Part shown: positions 23,601-32,336 of the stretch, piece after piece
Position numbering within the stretch: position 1 is the first letter of the stretch
Layout: the number at the start of each line of letters is the position of its first letter
From: Owenia fusiformis
Taxonomy: Eukaryota > Annelida > Polychaeta > Sabellida > Oweniidae
Assembly (NCBI GenBank): GCA_903813345.2
Contig: CAIIXF020000009.1
Span: 17,635,759-17,699,758, forward strand
Direction: 5' to 3'
DNA length: 64,000 nucleotides
The notes under the pieces: generated by a model
What the model was told of the DNA's origin: nothing
The model's input: the letters and a program-made list of their open reading frames with translations, nothing else
Databases searched by the model: none
Position numbers and translations under genes: made by a program

Positions 23601-26600
23601 ACCATTAAGAATAGAAACGGGTCGTTTTAAGAATGAAAAACTAGAAGAAAGATTATGCTGTTTATGTGAACAAAATTGTTTGGAAGATGAGATACATTTT
23701 GTGTTTCATTGCCATTTTTATAATGAAATTAGACAGAGGTATTTTATTGATAACAATTTTAAATGTATTGACACAAATGTAGAAAAGTTTAAGTACCTGT
23801 TTGAGAAAATGACAAGACAATTTGCTCATTTTGTAAGGGAGTGCTTTGTCAAAAGACGTAACCATATGTATAACACAGATTGATATTTATTTCACTAATT
23901 GTATAATTTAAAATGTTTAAACTTGTTAAGTGGTTGATAAGCCCAGGTGGGCTGGGTTGATTTGTGTAACCTACCACTATAAAGAACAACAAACTTATCT
24001 TTATCTTACATGTATATAGCATTATTTGTCACACATCTTATTTTAGTTTTAGAGTACATTTAGGAGACAGGTCAAACTTTGTCAAACTAGCAGACTGTGA
24101 CAATTCTAGTGCAAAGCAAATCCCATTATACATTGTAAGCCTCAGGCTTATTTGGATTGAAAGTAGCATATAAAACCTTTCCAAAAGATGTGCTCAAACT
24201 CTTTCCTGTGCTTGGATGGTCTAAAGATTGTGTTACAATACAGATTCTATCAGTGATTATTAGTATGCAGGTTTTACCAGAAGAAATGTTACCCTCTTCC
24301 TCTAGTTTTGGAATAACTTTCTCAATCATGAGAATCCATGAATTTTTGCATACAGATTGTTCAATTCATGAAACATAGGTGCACTTATATAGCACCAACT
24401 ACTTTGAGATTTAAAGATATCAAATTTTCCATGGAGCCATGCTCTGGTGCAGGAAACCTGTCTTTCTGAAAAATTACCTCATAAGCCAGTCAGTTTATCA
24501 TATTTGACAAAATTATTTTCGAAAAAAATAGGTAGACATATTATTGATAATACATGTACGAGGGGGGATTCATAAGTAGTGGAACATATGCTATAACTTC
24601 ACTTATATCAACCAGATTTCATTTAAACTTGGAACACAGAACCACAAACATGTGATAATCATTGTGTGAAAATTTCAAAAAGTTACACCCAACTTCAGTA
24701 AAGTGAGAGTTCCAATCATGACGTCACAACAGGGTCCACGGAGCATATTGCTTGTCACTTATTGCTAGTTAAATATACAAGTCTCAACTGATATTCAGGA
24801 CATGATCTAATCCGTGACTTCTAGCGAGTCCTTTTGTGGAGCAAATCAATTATGTGCAAGACTATTGATTCCTTATCCTTCTGGTGCAATCTCACTCTTT
24901 CTCAAAGTATTCACCATTACAATCAATGCATTTTTGGCATCTCCTCAACCATTCTAGGTATGCACCCTCAAAACCATATTTTCCAAGATTGGTTATCTCG
25001 GCTCTCGCAGCATATTCAGAATACATATACAGAATACAACCTATATACTGTAGATTTTTTTACTTCTTCTTTCCCATAGACTTCCAACAAACCTCTATAG
25101 GTCTCTAATACTGAAAACTTCTTCAAAGCATTAAATTTAATCACAGCACGGATGTTTATACGTGAATCTTGCTTTTTCATCGCTATTTTAATCAAATTTT
25201 GCTCCATCCAAGAAGGACTGAAAATGGCAGTGTCCTGGTGTCACTGCTTTGTGTGCCATCACAATAGCATGATGATGTTATATATGTTACAGTTGTCATG
25301 ACTACAAGGCTTGAGACAATATGAAACCAAATATTTGAAAATAACAGTCATTTTGAGATATTTATGAGCACATTTATGTTGATCAAGCCCTTCATTTTTT
25401 AACTGCTCCGTTAACCCCTACTTTTGGTTACCATAGCAACCATTGTTGCTAGGGAACAAAATGAATTAAATTGAAATTTCACCAAACAATACCTTATATC
25501 CCAGTCCGTTCATGTGCCAAATTTGGTTGAGATATGTACACAGCACGAATGTTTATACGTGAATCTTGCTTTTTCATCGCTATTTTAATCAAATTTTGCT
25601 CCATCCAAGAAGGACTGAAAATGGCAGTGTCCTGGTGTCACTGCTTTGTGTGCCATCACAATAGCATGATGATGTTATATATGTTACAGTTGTCATGACT
25701 ACAAGGCTTGAGACAATATGAAACCAAATATTTGAAAATAACAGTCATTTTGAGATATTTATGAGCACATTTATGTTGATCAAGCCCTTCATTTTTTAAC
25801 TGCTCCGTTAACCCCTACTTTTGTTTACCATAGCAACCATTGTTGCTAGGGAACAAAATGAATTAAATTGAAATTTCACCAAACAATACCTTATATCCCA
25901 GTCCGTTCATGTGCCAAATTTGGTTGAGATATGTACACAGGGACTTGCTGCCTCAGAAAAGTCCCACTACTTATGAATCCCCCCTCGTATATATGAAAAT
26001 AATCCAGAAATGACTTGAATATTGGCTTAAACAGGCATCCCAATTTCAGAAGATTGTTTGAACATTTTTGGACAATTTCACATGAGAGCATACATGTTCA
26101 AAAACCAAGATTACTTTAAATTTCAAAATCACAGATGCAATATAAGGACACCACTATTTTCTGCATTTAACACTATATTTACACAAAAAGCCTTAAAGAT
26201 TCCATCATGTCTGAGAAGTTTTTCCAAAATATTTTTCTGGTCACACTCTACATTGTTTCCCACAGGATTATTTCTCAAGTGGTTGCAAAATTCTCATTTT
26301 TACATTTCAGACTGAAATTTGTTAAAATATGCCCATTTTTCAGGGGTTTTCTCACATTCAAGTGGGTGCAAATGGATTTTGAGGTGGGGGCAAGTCCATT
26401 TTTAAAACCTCATGTGGGTGCTCCACCCACTTGCTTTAATGCTGGGGAGATCACTGCTGTATGTGAGGCAGATGAAGTGCAAGAAAAAGTTCCGCAAGGC
26501 AAAATTTACATCAATAGATATGGAAGACCTTCTCTAATATGGATAGGGGCCTCTTTTACAACTGACCTCCCTCTTGCCTGAGTCAGAGTTTAACAGGGAC

Positions 26601-29600
26601 TTTTCTTCCTGTCATATTCACTGCATTTTAACAGGACCAATTAAACAACGACACTATACAACGGATGCATTCATTTATATCTGATACAATAATGATGACA
26701 AAATGATGAGCATGTATATTATCCTAACCTTTGGTTTTGGACATTCTTTAGATAAATGTCCGCGCTTCCTGCAGTTGCGGCACTCAATGCTCTTCAAGAA
26801 GTAGCGCCCCCTAGTGGATACATGGAACTGTGGTATGTCCGCAGGGTCAATACTCCAATCACACTCTAGAAATGGACATACATTTCAAGAATACAAAATA
26901 TCTAGAGTATTGAAACAGTAGAAGTTTATGTTAATCATTCACCATTTTGAACATTATATGATAGAGATAATCAGGCAGTTCTATTGTCTCATTTTTGCTA
27001 AATCTGCACTCTGTACCATAGGAAATTAGTAAATAAATTGAACAAAATACATATATATCAAGAAATGGTAACTTAATTACCATAATTCACTAACATAATT
27101 CACTAACCAACTTGAACAAGGCATACATGACAAAATGTCAAGACTTAGTTGCTCACAATATTATGAGTTCAATCTTAAGTCAGATTTGAATTTCTGAGAA
27201 CTTGTAGATGATTTTGAAAAAATAAGTCAATCTGAAGCAAGTTGAAAAAGACCTTTTTTACCCTGAGAAGGTCATTGAAGGTGAAATTTCAAATCTAAAG
27301 TCAGATTTGAACTTCTAAGAACTTGTAGATGATTTTGAAAAAAATTGGTCAATTTGAAGCAAGATGAAAAAAGACCCTTTTGACCCTAAGAATGTCATTG
27401 AAGGTCAAATCTTTTTTGACCTTGAGAATGTCATTGAAGGTCAGATTTGAACCGTTGAGAACTTGTAGATGATTCTTTTTAAATTGGTCAATTTGAAGCA
27501 AGTTGAAAAAATACCTTTTTGACCTTGAAGAGGTCATTGAAGGTCAAATCTTTAATATAAAATCAGATTTGAACTTCTAAAAACATGAAGATGATTTTGA
27601 AAAAAATTGAAGTCAGTCTAAACAGTATTTTTAAGTTATTGGAAGTTGTAAGAATTCATAACAGTCGCCTATCACCAACAACCAACCGCAAACCACCAAC
27701 GGAGACCAAAACAATATGTCACCACCAAAAATCCTTTTGAGCAAAGTCCTATATGGCATCAGCACATAAATCTGAACCAAATCTGACAACTGGTATTTAG
27801 GGTATCAAATATTATATCTTTTTTTTGAAAAGTTTCGGCCAAAGTGAGTTTAACATAAATACTAGAAATTCCTTCTCAATCAGAGATCCTATCCCCATAA
27901 TACATAAGTCTAATTTGGACCTTTTCCATCAACTGGTACTAAATCTGTCAACTGGTACTTGGGTTATCAAGGATAGATCTATGCAGATGGAGGGAGGACT
28001 TCTCAATATACCTACTAGATCTTTTTGCAGTCAGAGAACATTTTAGATTTACTTAGGATCAGAATAAGTTATTGCCATTTAACCTTAAAGCAGATATGAA
28101 ATGGTATTTTTAACCTAAAGGAATCAATATAATTTTTTGATAGATGTATTTGGACATGTTTTCTCATCAGTAGTGTGAAAACTATTTCACTCTAACGATC
28201 GTTATAGCTGCTTAATAAGCAATATTCGAATTGGTTGTGACGTTATTGGCCCCCACGTGATCTCTTACTGGTCCCCACGTGGCCCGTTTTGGTCCATTAG
28301 ATCATGACGTCATAATGCCAAAATGTTTTGTTATTTGTTTACACAACAATCCTATGGTTGCCGTGACGTTATGATTACTATGGAACCAATAAACCAAAGC
28401 TATATTTTGTATATGACGTTACTAATCACGTGGGGGCCAATTTGATTTATCAGTTAGTTTTATTTCGTTATCTATGACCGTTAGCAGTTATCTAACATTT
28501 ATTTTATAATGGCTATCGCAAGAACTCTATGGTGGGCTTACAATGGAGAAAACCACATTTTTGTAGCTGCAAGTTGAGAAAAGCTATTTCAGTTGTCCTT
28601 TAAAACTCATAGCACAAAACATGTTTTGGTAGAATGAATGATGAATAATGTAGGAAAATTATAAAATAATTGCTATACCTCCCATTGCATTGTGAATGTC
28701 CCCAAGACTCATATCTTCGATATCACTAAGTTCAGAACAGTCCAGAACAATAGCAGGCTTTCCTGATGTGTGAACCTTAATGTCATCCTCATCGTCAGTG
28801 TCTATATCAATATCTAGAGCCATGTCCTCATTATTGTTGCTTTCATCACTTACGTCATCTTCATCATCGTCTTCACTTTCATCTGTCTTAGACTCATCTA
28901 CATCCTCATATTCTTCATCATTGTCATTTGAATCTTCATCAAAGGACATAACTTCATCACTTGATTTTTTGCAAATGTCTTCACTACCTTGGTTGATTCT
29001 GTCGTCCTCAATCGCATCAGCTGAATCAATGTTTGTTGTATCACTATTTGTATCACTGTCACCTAACACAATCACTTCATCCTCAGTATCAGTCACTACA
29101 ATACAGTCGACCTTAGTAGGCTTAGTCTTGGGACTAACTTCGATTATATCCTCAACATCTGAGGATGAACTATCAATCTTCCCATCAGCATGCTTTAAAT
29201 CAGTTTTTTCAAGATATCTTTTAGTTTTCACCTTTTTCTTTTTGGTTTTACATTGAGTGATAGAGTCCTCATCTTCTCCAAACCTAGATTGTCTTTTGTT
29301 TTTACATTCTGTTTTTTCCTTGTTTTTCTTCGACTTTTTGATTTGATTGATAGTTATAACTTGATCAGATTCATCACTTTTATCCCCATCACCACTTCTA
29401 GTTAAAAAATGTTCAAGATTTATTGAAGCATTCGATTTAGAAGTCTCTTGCTTTGCCTTATTACTAGCCACAGTTGTTGATAAATTAGACACAGCAATTT
29501 TAGATAATGTATAATCATTATCTTTAATAGGTGATTTAAGTAACACTTCATTTTGTTGGTCACTGGTTTCTTGCTCCTCATCATCTATATTTCCATGGTG

Positions 29601-29765
29601 AATCTGACTGTAAAGTCTGACCTCAAGATCATCAAGGTCAGATTCAGTGTCTCCATCTCCATCACACTCAGGGTAATGTTGTAAGGTTTCATATTCCCCC
29701 CAGTTGTCTTCATATTCTGATCTATACATCATCTGCTCTCTCTTGTAGATACATTGAACATTGAC
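11058..29765 (-). CDS. ZCCHC7: ZCCHC7-like zinc-knuckle protein (Air1/Air2 family, TRAMP cofactor)
   Basis: Seven coding exons on the minus strand splice in perfect phase: 29765-28679 (ATG at 29732), 26865-26729, 19338-19165, 18125-18090, 12644-12546, 12334-12241 and 11644-11058. They give about 726 residues. The N-terminus is acidic and contains LYSQIHHGN, matching LYSQIH in human ZCCHC7. The middle carries five CX2CX4HX4C knuckles: CRNCRKRGHLSKEC, CILCGLDGHLQRNC, CLNCSLPGHIQRNC, CNRCHMYGHINREC and CYNCGMDTHFGHEC. A WRQFHLS stretch follows knuckle four, as WRQYHLT does in human. The C-terminus is Lys/Arg/Gln-rich. The family (yeast Air1/2) bridges poly(A) polymerase and Mtr4 helicase in nuclear RNA surveillance (established). 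A 5' non-coding exon is implied by the acceptor at 29766. Introns host a sulfotransferase gene, a LINE and several DNA transposons. Confidence 0.95.
12241..12644 (-). CDS. ZCCHC7: ZCCHC7 two exons with knuckle 5
   Basis: Exon 12644-12546 (99 nt, phase 0) encodes TIPGEKLVMGSKKYRENE followed by the first three ligands of knuckle 5. Exon 12334-12241 (94 nt) begins with the final Cys (ECDEPRINQY) and ends in phase 1. Splice sites are TTTCAG/GTAAGT and TTGTAG/GTTTGT. The joined knuckle reads CYNCGMDTHFGHEC. Confidence 0.92.
12887..13462 (-). pseudogene. Mariner-like transposase fragment with one terminus
   Basis: The left boundary reads TA then CAGGGTGGTCCAAAAAAGTA, a typical mariner terminal sequence. 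On the minus strand from 13462 a frame resembles the transposase catalytic region (MRRKFILALEQKRGVDMDTV, then HRQDEAINCTALI, the position of the usual QQDGA motif). After a shift, words like SQDI...KLFGGDTLK and IPYINMDRDI follow, matching the end of this transposase class. The second terminus is absent. It lies within a ZCCHC7 intron, just upstream of the sulfotransferase gene. It is inactive. Confidence 0.8.
13752..17465 (+). CDS. Cytosolic sulfotransferase (SULT family), 7 exons
   Basis: Proposed exons are 13752-13976, 14531-14624, 15030-15178, 15721-15859, 16076-16176, 16749-16941 and 17356-17465, giving about 336 residues. Exons 2-7 join cleanly in phases 1, 0, 1, 0 and 1. Cytosolic SULTs move sulfate from PAPS to phenols, steroids or amines (established). 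Visible signatures: the PAPS loop SSYQRSGTAW (usual TYPKSGTTW), the PSPRILVTHL segment with the expected catalytic His, the 3'-phosphate motif VVLRNPKSVLVS, WWKQRE and RYEDMKKD, HHLTFEQMKANP, and the C-terminal RKGVISNWK. The loop Lys is replaced (PKSG becomes QRSG), so activity needs testing. Substrate class cannot be told. The exon 1-2 junction is uncertain. The gene is nested on the opposite strand in a ZCCHC7 intron. Confidence 0.92.
14531..14624 (+). CDS. Sulfotransferase exon 2 (5' boundary provisional)
   Basis: The frame ELIDLVRKEGNTELVKQSH follows the PAPS-loop helix and ends at donor GTAAGT after FEMAKQ in phase 1. No canonical acceptor matches the best donor of exon 1 (GTACAG at 13970, phase 2). 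A phase-0 pair is possible: donor GTTATA at 13977 with an acceptor at TTGAG/CTG. This adds two residues compared with other SULTs. Confidence 0.7.
18090..18125 (-). CDS. ZCCHC7: ZCCHC7 36-nt micro-exon completing knuckle 4
   Basis: The exon is 36 nt, from acceptor ATTTGTAG to donor GTGAGT. It encodes ECPDHWRQFHLS, supplying the fourth Cys of CNRCHMYGHINREC and the conserved WRQ(Y/F)HL(T/S) segment of the family. It is too short for ORF-based gene finding and was located by looking for this conserved segment. Confidence 0.9.
18621..18995 (-). pseudogene. Tyrosine-recombinase C-terminal fragment (DIRS/Crypton-type)
   Basis: The frame ends in a conserved tyrosine-recombinase core: SGHSYRIGGATSGA (HxxR box), LGRWSSDCYKRYIR (the active-site Tyr region) and LIQQ stop. 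An upstream part carrying the first catalytic Arg is missing or shifted, so this is a truncated copy. This type is found in DIRS-like retrotransposons and related YR elements of invertebrates (family knowledge). A nearby inverted pair, GTCGTGTTGGGC at about 18486 and GCCCAACACGAC at about 18555, could belong to the element's end. It lies in a ZCCHC7 intron on the same strand as the host gene. Confidence 0.75.
19165..19338 (-). CDS. ZCCHC7: ZCCHC7 exon with knuckles 2, 3 and most of 4
   Basis: This 174-nt phase-0 exon has acceptor TGTATTTAG and donor GTAAGT. It encodes CILCGLDGHLQRNC, CLNCSLPGHIQRNC and the first three ligands of knuckle 4, CNRCHMYGH, ending INR. The last Cys of knuckle 4 is supplied by the next, 36-nt exon. 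Confidence 0.93.
19881..21208 (+). pseudogene. LINE ORF1 (coiled coil plus RRM-like domain), one frameshift
   Basis: It starts ATGTCGGGTAGAGCACGG with a basic, then Ser/Thr-rich region (SGRARSKRKRNKSRNK). A coiled coil follows around LQNELLLDVKAKLIKAVK to QLEASQ. A single-base shift near 20540 breaks the frame: frame 1 runs to a TAA at 20570, while the other frame reads RRFPPDRSIIVRNVPYHKNE. This continues into an RRM-like nucleic-acid-binding domain and an RG-rich tail (SRGRGAPSRGSG) before TAG at 21206. The organisation is typical of LINE ORF1 RNA-binding proteins. Confidence 0.8.
21209..22420 (+). pseudogene. LINE ORF2 N-terminus: apurinic-type endonuclease, interrupted
   Basis: Starting directly after the ORF1 stop and in the same frame, it shows APE endonuclease motifs: IAHINVNGW, IICINETHI (catalytic Glu), YGGVGMFVKR, FIVGDLNARIG (Asp/Asn) and CKSPDHSLLSLEF (the Asp-His pair). 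About 110 bp of unrelated AT-rich sequence sits between MCIV (about 21840) and KFGRVTSDLDNFTCC (about 21992), breaking the frame. Another shift lies near 22415. The nuclease residues are still recognisable but no intact product is possible. Confidence 0.8.
22498..23883 (+). pseudogene. LINE ORF2 C-terminal part with internal in-frame RT deletion
   Basis: A single open frame of 461 codons reads pre-RT linker (KANDSNPKEFWNFIKTTG), then jumps at about 22972 from LENACQND to TSAGRALGALINKCKFNG. From there it reads the post-RT region (FKACVLPVLHYGVGVWG) and a Cys/His tail CCLCEQNCLEDEIHFVFHC. The palm motifs, including the FADD/YADD box, are missing, yet the frame stays open across the join. It cannot reverse-transcribe. 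Surviving open length could mean recent deletion or chance. Confidence 0.85.
24559..25987 (-). mobile_element. Mariner-like element, copy 2, inverted, with internal tandem duplication
   Basis: The termini match copy 1 at 2491: CGAGGGGGGATTCATAAGTA on the left and its complement ending CCCCTCG at 25987, flanked by TA. The orientation is opposite. The minus-strand frame 25207-25016 reads MEQNLIKIAMKKQDSR...KEEVKKSTVYR, the helix-turn-helix N-terminus of a mariner-type transposase. The catalytic part is deleted. A 397-bp segment is duplicated in tandem (25144-25540 and 25541-25937), making this copy longer than copy 1. It is non-autonomous. Confidence 0.88.
25144..25937. repeat. 397-bp tandem duplication, two near-identical units
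   Basis: Units 25144-25540 and 25541-25937 both start CAGCACG(G/A)ATGTTTATACG and end GAGATATGTACA. By eye I noticed only two differences between them (G/A near the start, GGTTACC versus GTTTACC near the end). The duplication is therefore young relative to the decay of the host element. Confidence 0.9.
26729..26865 (-). CDS. ZCCHC7: ZCCHC7 exon with zinc knuckle 1
   Basis: This 137-nt exon runs from acceptor TTTCTAG to donor GTTAGG. It reads CDWSIDPADIPQFHVSTRGR, then YFLKSIECRNCRKRGHLSKEC. The WSI...D.DI...R.....RYY arrangement before the first knuckle is also seen in human ZCCHC7 (WSISDKDIEAQI), which supports orthology beyond the generic knuckle. Confidence 0.93.
27179..27620. repeat. Minisatellite-like array, about 3.5 units of 110-160 bp
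   Basis: Each unit begins TCAGATTTGAA(C/T)..., continues GAACTTGTAGATGATT, then GGTCAATTTGAAGCAAG and GACCTT...GTCATTGAAGGTCA. Starts fall at about 27180, 27301, 27441 and 27562. The second unit contains an extra internal copy of TTTGACCTTGAGAATGTCATTGAAGG. No function is evident. It lies in the first coding intron of ZCCHC7. Confidence 0.75.
28085..28603. mobile_element. TTAA-flanked MITE, copy 2
   Basis: This copy is homologous to 923-1408 over its whole length, with the same ends and TTAA boundaries. It retains a segment with GTCCCCACGTGG and CCCCCACGTGATC that is absent from copy 1. No coding potential. It ends about 75 bp from the first coding exon of ZCCHC7, on the intron side. Confidence 0.78.
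28679..29765 (-). CDS. ZCCHC7: ZCCHC7 first coding exon: acidic N-terminal region
   Basis: The acceptor CTTTACAG precedes 29765. The ATG at 29732 opens a frame of 351 codons ending at donor GTATAG in phase 1. The product is dominated by Asp/Glu/Ser tracts with scattered basic patches (KKSKKNKEKTE, KTKKKKVKTK), typical of a disordered nuclear region. It contains SIM-like hydrophobic-acidic runs such as IVVTDTEDEVIVLGDSD; human ZCCHC7 has a similar VIQLSDGSEVITLSDED run. The complementary strand shows a long Ser-rich ORF (28780-29256) that is only the shadow of these acidic codons. Confidence 0.9.
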
Positions 29766-31500
29766 CTGTAAAGCAAAAATGAAGTCTGATTATTACAAGA
29801 TACTTATTTGAGCCTTTCACCTGAAAAGTATGTTTATTTGGTATTTTTAAGAAAACAAATAGATCTAAAACAATTTTGTTCTTTCCAAAGTTGTTTGTCT
29901 CCAGCAATATGATTGGTTCATTAGAAATCTATCAACCAATATAATTACAGGAGACAAAAACTTTTGAAAATTCAGAAAAAGACAATTATTGTTTTCTTAA
30001 ACTTAAAAAAAGAAAAAACATACTATTTTCAGGTTGCAGAGGATTAAATTAGTATTTTATCTAATCCTGAGTACTTCAATGATATTAGGAGCAAACCAGG
30101 AGTTGATTGTTGAAATATTGATTTGCCTGCTCACCCTACCCCCCGACTCTGGTACTATCGCAACCATAACTTTTTTCTTTATGAACCCATTCCTTATTAT
30201 TTAGGATCTCAATGTATGAATATAATTTCATGCGCATATTATTTATGAGATATCTCTGTGTGACTGTCAGCATACATGTCATAGTGCTACAAGAGTTCAA
30301 CAAGTTAAACTTAGTCTGGGCCTTACTTCTTATTTGACATATCTTGTGGCCCGCCCTAGGTTGAACATCCGTGCCTATTTGGCTCTTGATGCCAAAATTT
30401 AATGGTGGCCTACATGTATGTCAGCGCATAGAATTTCATGCGCATATTAATAACTGATAGTGAGAATTTGAAACCAATGAAAGCATAGCACGGAAGTTAA
30501 GGTCAGGGTGCATGATGGGAAATTTTCTGCATCCCTCAATTGAGTCACATGTTATTTTTCAAACAAGAATCACTCCTTCCCCACATTGTCTACATCTTCC
30601 AGGTTTGCACAAAGAGTGCTCTTATGTGCCCAGAGAAGACTTGTGAGAAGATTTGATTTGTAAAATGTATAAAAAACGAGAAAATTCAGTAAAAAATATT
30701 TCTGAAAATTTTCTGAATTTTTTCACTGAATTTTCTTGTTTATTATTCACTTTATCAAAACATTCTTCTCACAAGTCTTTTCTAGGCACATAAGTGCACT
30801 CTTTGTGCAAACCTGGAAGATATAGACAATGTTGGGAAGGAGTGATTCTTGTTTGAAAAATAACATGTGACTCAATTGAGGGATGCAGAAAATTTCTCAT
30901 CATGCACCCTGACCTTAAACCCAATCACGGCAACAAGAACATTCAGATTAATAAATAAAAGCTGTGGTATTGGGTTTAAGGTACATGAACAGCTGGACGC
31001 CTCGAGACAAGCCCCTGTGCTGTGATTCTACAAGTATTACATTCCTTAGTATCTCACCTCCTATTACATGATCGTCTCCAAATTTTCTCCTTCTACCCAG
31101 AGAGTGGAAAGGTATTTTCTTTTCAGGACAACTCTAATATCTGCTCCGATGCCTGTGCAATAGAATGTGTTGCAATATTTTAATTCATCTGTGGGCGATA
31201 ATACATTCGTCTAGAATCTGCATCACGTTTTTCTGAAAATAACTGATCTTAATCCACCCATAAAACATTATAAATTTTGTACTTTAATTATTTGAAGTTC
31301 ATGGAATGAATAAATCTCGAACAAAGAAATGTTGTAACGATATAATGGACAATACCTTCAAATATTATTTCCAGATATTCCTCGTGTCAAATCCCCGCTA
31401 GATGTAGCAGTTTAATTGATACCGAGTTTCGTCTTGTGCTTGAGTTGACTAACTCCCGGGAATGTTCTTGAAAACAGGCGTCGCTCGGAAATGCGGTAAA
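29766..31500 (-). promoter_or_regulatory. Presumed 5' region of the ZCCHC7-like gene
   Basis: The splice acceptor at 29766 shows that a non-coding first exon lies to the right. The CpG-bearing stretch near 31380-31500 (for example CCGAGCGACGCC on the minus strand, with a candidate donor ACTCG|GTATCA) is the likeliest place for exon 1 and the promoter. No core promoter motif is certain. The interval also holds the 420-bp palindrome at 30498. Confidence 0.35.
30498..30917. repeat. 420-bp near-perfect palindrome (TTAA-ended foldback MITE)
   Basis: The left arm starts TTAAGGTCAGGGTGCATGAT and the right arm ends ATCATGCACCCTGACCTTAA. The two arms of about 190 bp are nearly perfect reverse complements around a centre near 30705. 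TTAA lies at both boundaries. There is no ORF. If transcribed, the RNA would fold into one long hairpin. Confidence 0.88.
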
Positions 31501-31501
31501 T

Positions 31502-31545
31502 GTTTTATTTATTTATTTTATTTATTTTATTTATTTATTTATTGA
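31502..31545. repeat. TTTA microsatellite
   Basis: An uninterrupted run of TTTA and TTTTA units (TTTATTTATTTATTTTATTT...). Simple sequence with no further content. Confidence 0.9.
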
Positions 31546-32336
31546 TTTCTCAATTCACCCCTTATAGGGTATAAGAGTACAAAAGACAAACTTAACTAAT
31601 ACAGTAACAAACATTAAAATAACATTTATATACATGTAAGAACATTTTTTTGCCCAGCCTCGATTAAAAATTTACAAAGTTTTATGAGTATATTTTTGTT
31701 TGAATTCATTAATTTCTCAAACTTCTGTGTGTTTGGTCTTGTGGTATAACATTTAGGATCAAAATAATCGCGGGTTGTTTGATTTTTGATGGATAATGCC
31801 CCATTGGTGTATACCGGGCTTAAAACGAACCTGAATAAAATGAAATTTCAAAGGGTGGTAAAAAATATTCCAATAACAAAACAAACCTTATCTGGGCTGA
31901 AGTATAGGCAAAACCAATTCGACAAATCGTTACTTTTACTTACTGCTCCGCACTGCGGCGGATAAAGTCTCCCCCCCCCCTTTTTGTGGGCCCAGAAAAA
32001 AATTTATGAGCCCAGAAAAAATTTGTAGGGCCTCAAAAAGGCCTAGGTCTTCTGAGCATAATTTGGTCTTTCAAATTATCCAAAATGGGCCTCAAATTTT
32101 CAAAATTTGGTGATTTTATGGGCCCAAAATTTACTTCCGCGCAAGCGCGAATCATTTCAAGTTTTCCTGACTCGAAAATTGAATTTATGTGAAGATATGT
32201 GAAGAAGCATTAAGAAGATCGTCTAAATAGCTTAATTTGCATTGGTGTTGTCCAATCAGTGTATAATTTTCATAAATTAAACACTAAAATTATTTTCCAA
32301 GGTTCCAACAGAAAAAAAATTAAAAACCTCTTACCT

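Larger units (their letters stand above)
19770..24005 (+). mobile_element. Decayed LINE retrotransposon with deleted RT core
   Basis: In order the element has ORF1 (19881-21208, frame-shifted), an AP-endonuclease (21209 to about 22225), linker, and the N- and C-terminal flanks of a reverse transcriptase (22498-23883), with the catalytic RT domain missing. The 3' end carries ACTTATCTTTATCTTA near 24000, as in non-LTR elements that end in short repeats. Start and end are approximate because no target duplication was resolved. The layout fits the CR1/L2/jockey group. It lies in a ZCCHC7 intron, antisense to the host. Confidence 0.85.

Noticed and set aside
28780-29256. Ser-rich 158-codon ORF on the + strand
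   Set aside because: It is the complement of Asp/Glu codons of the ZCCHC7 acidic exon, which has splice sites and homology; the Ser-rich frame has neither.
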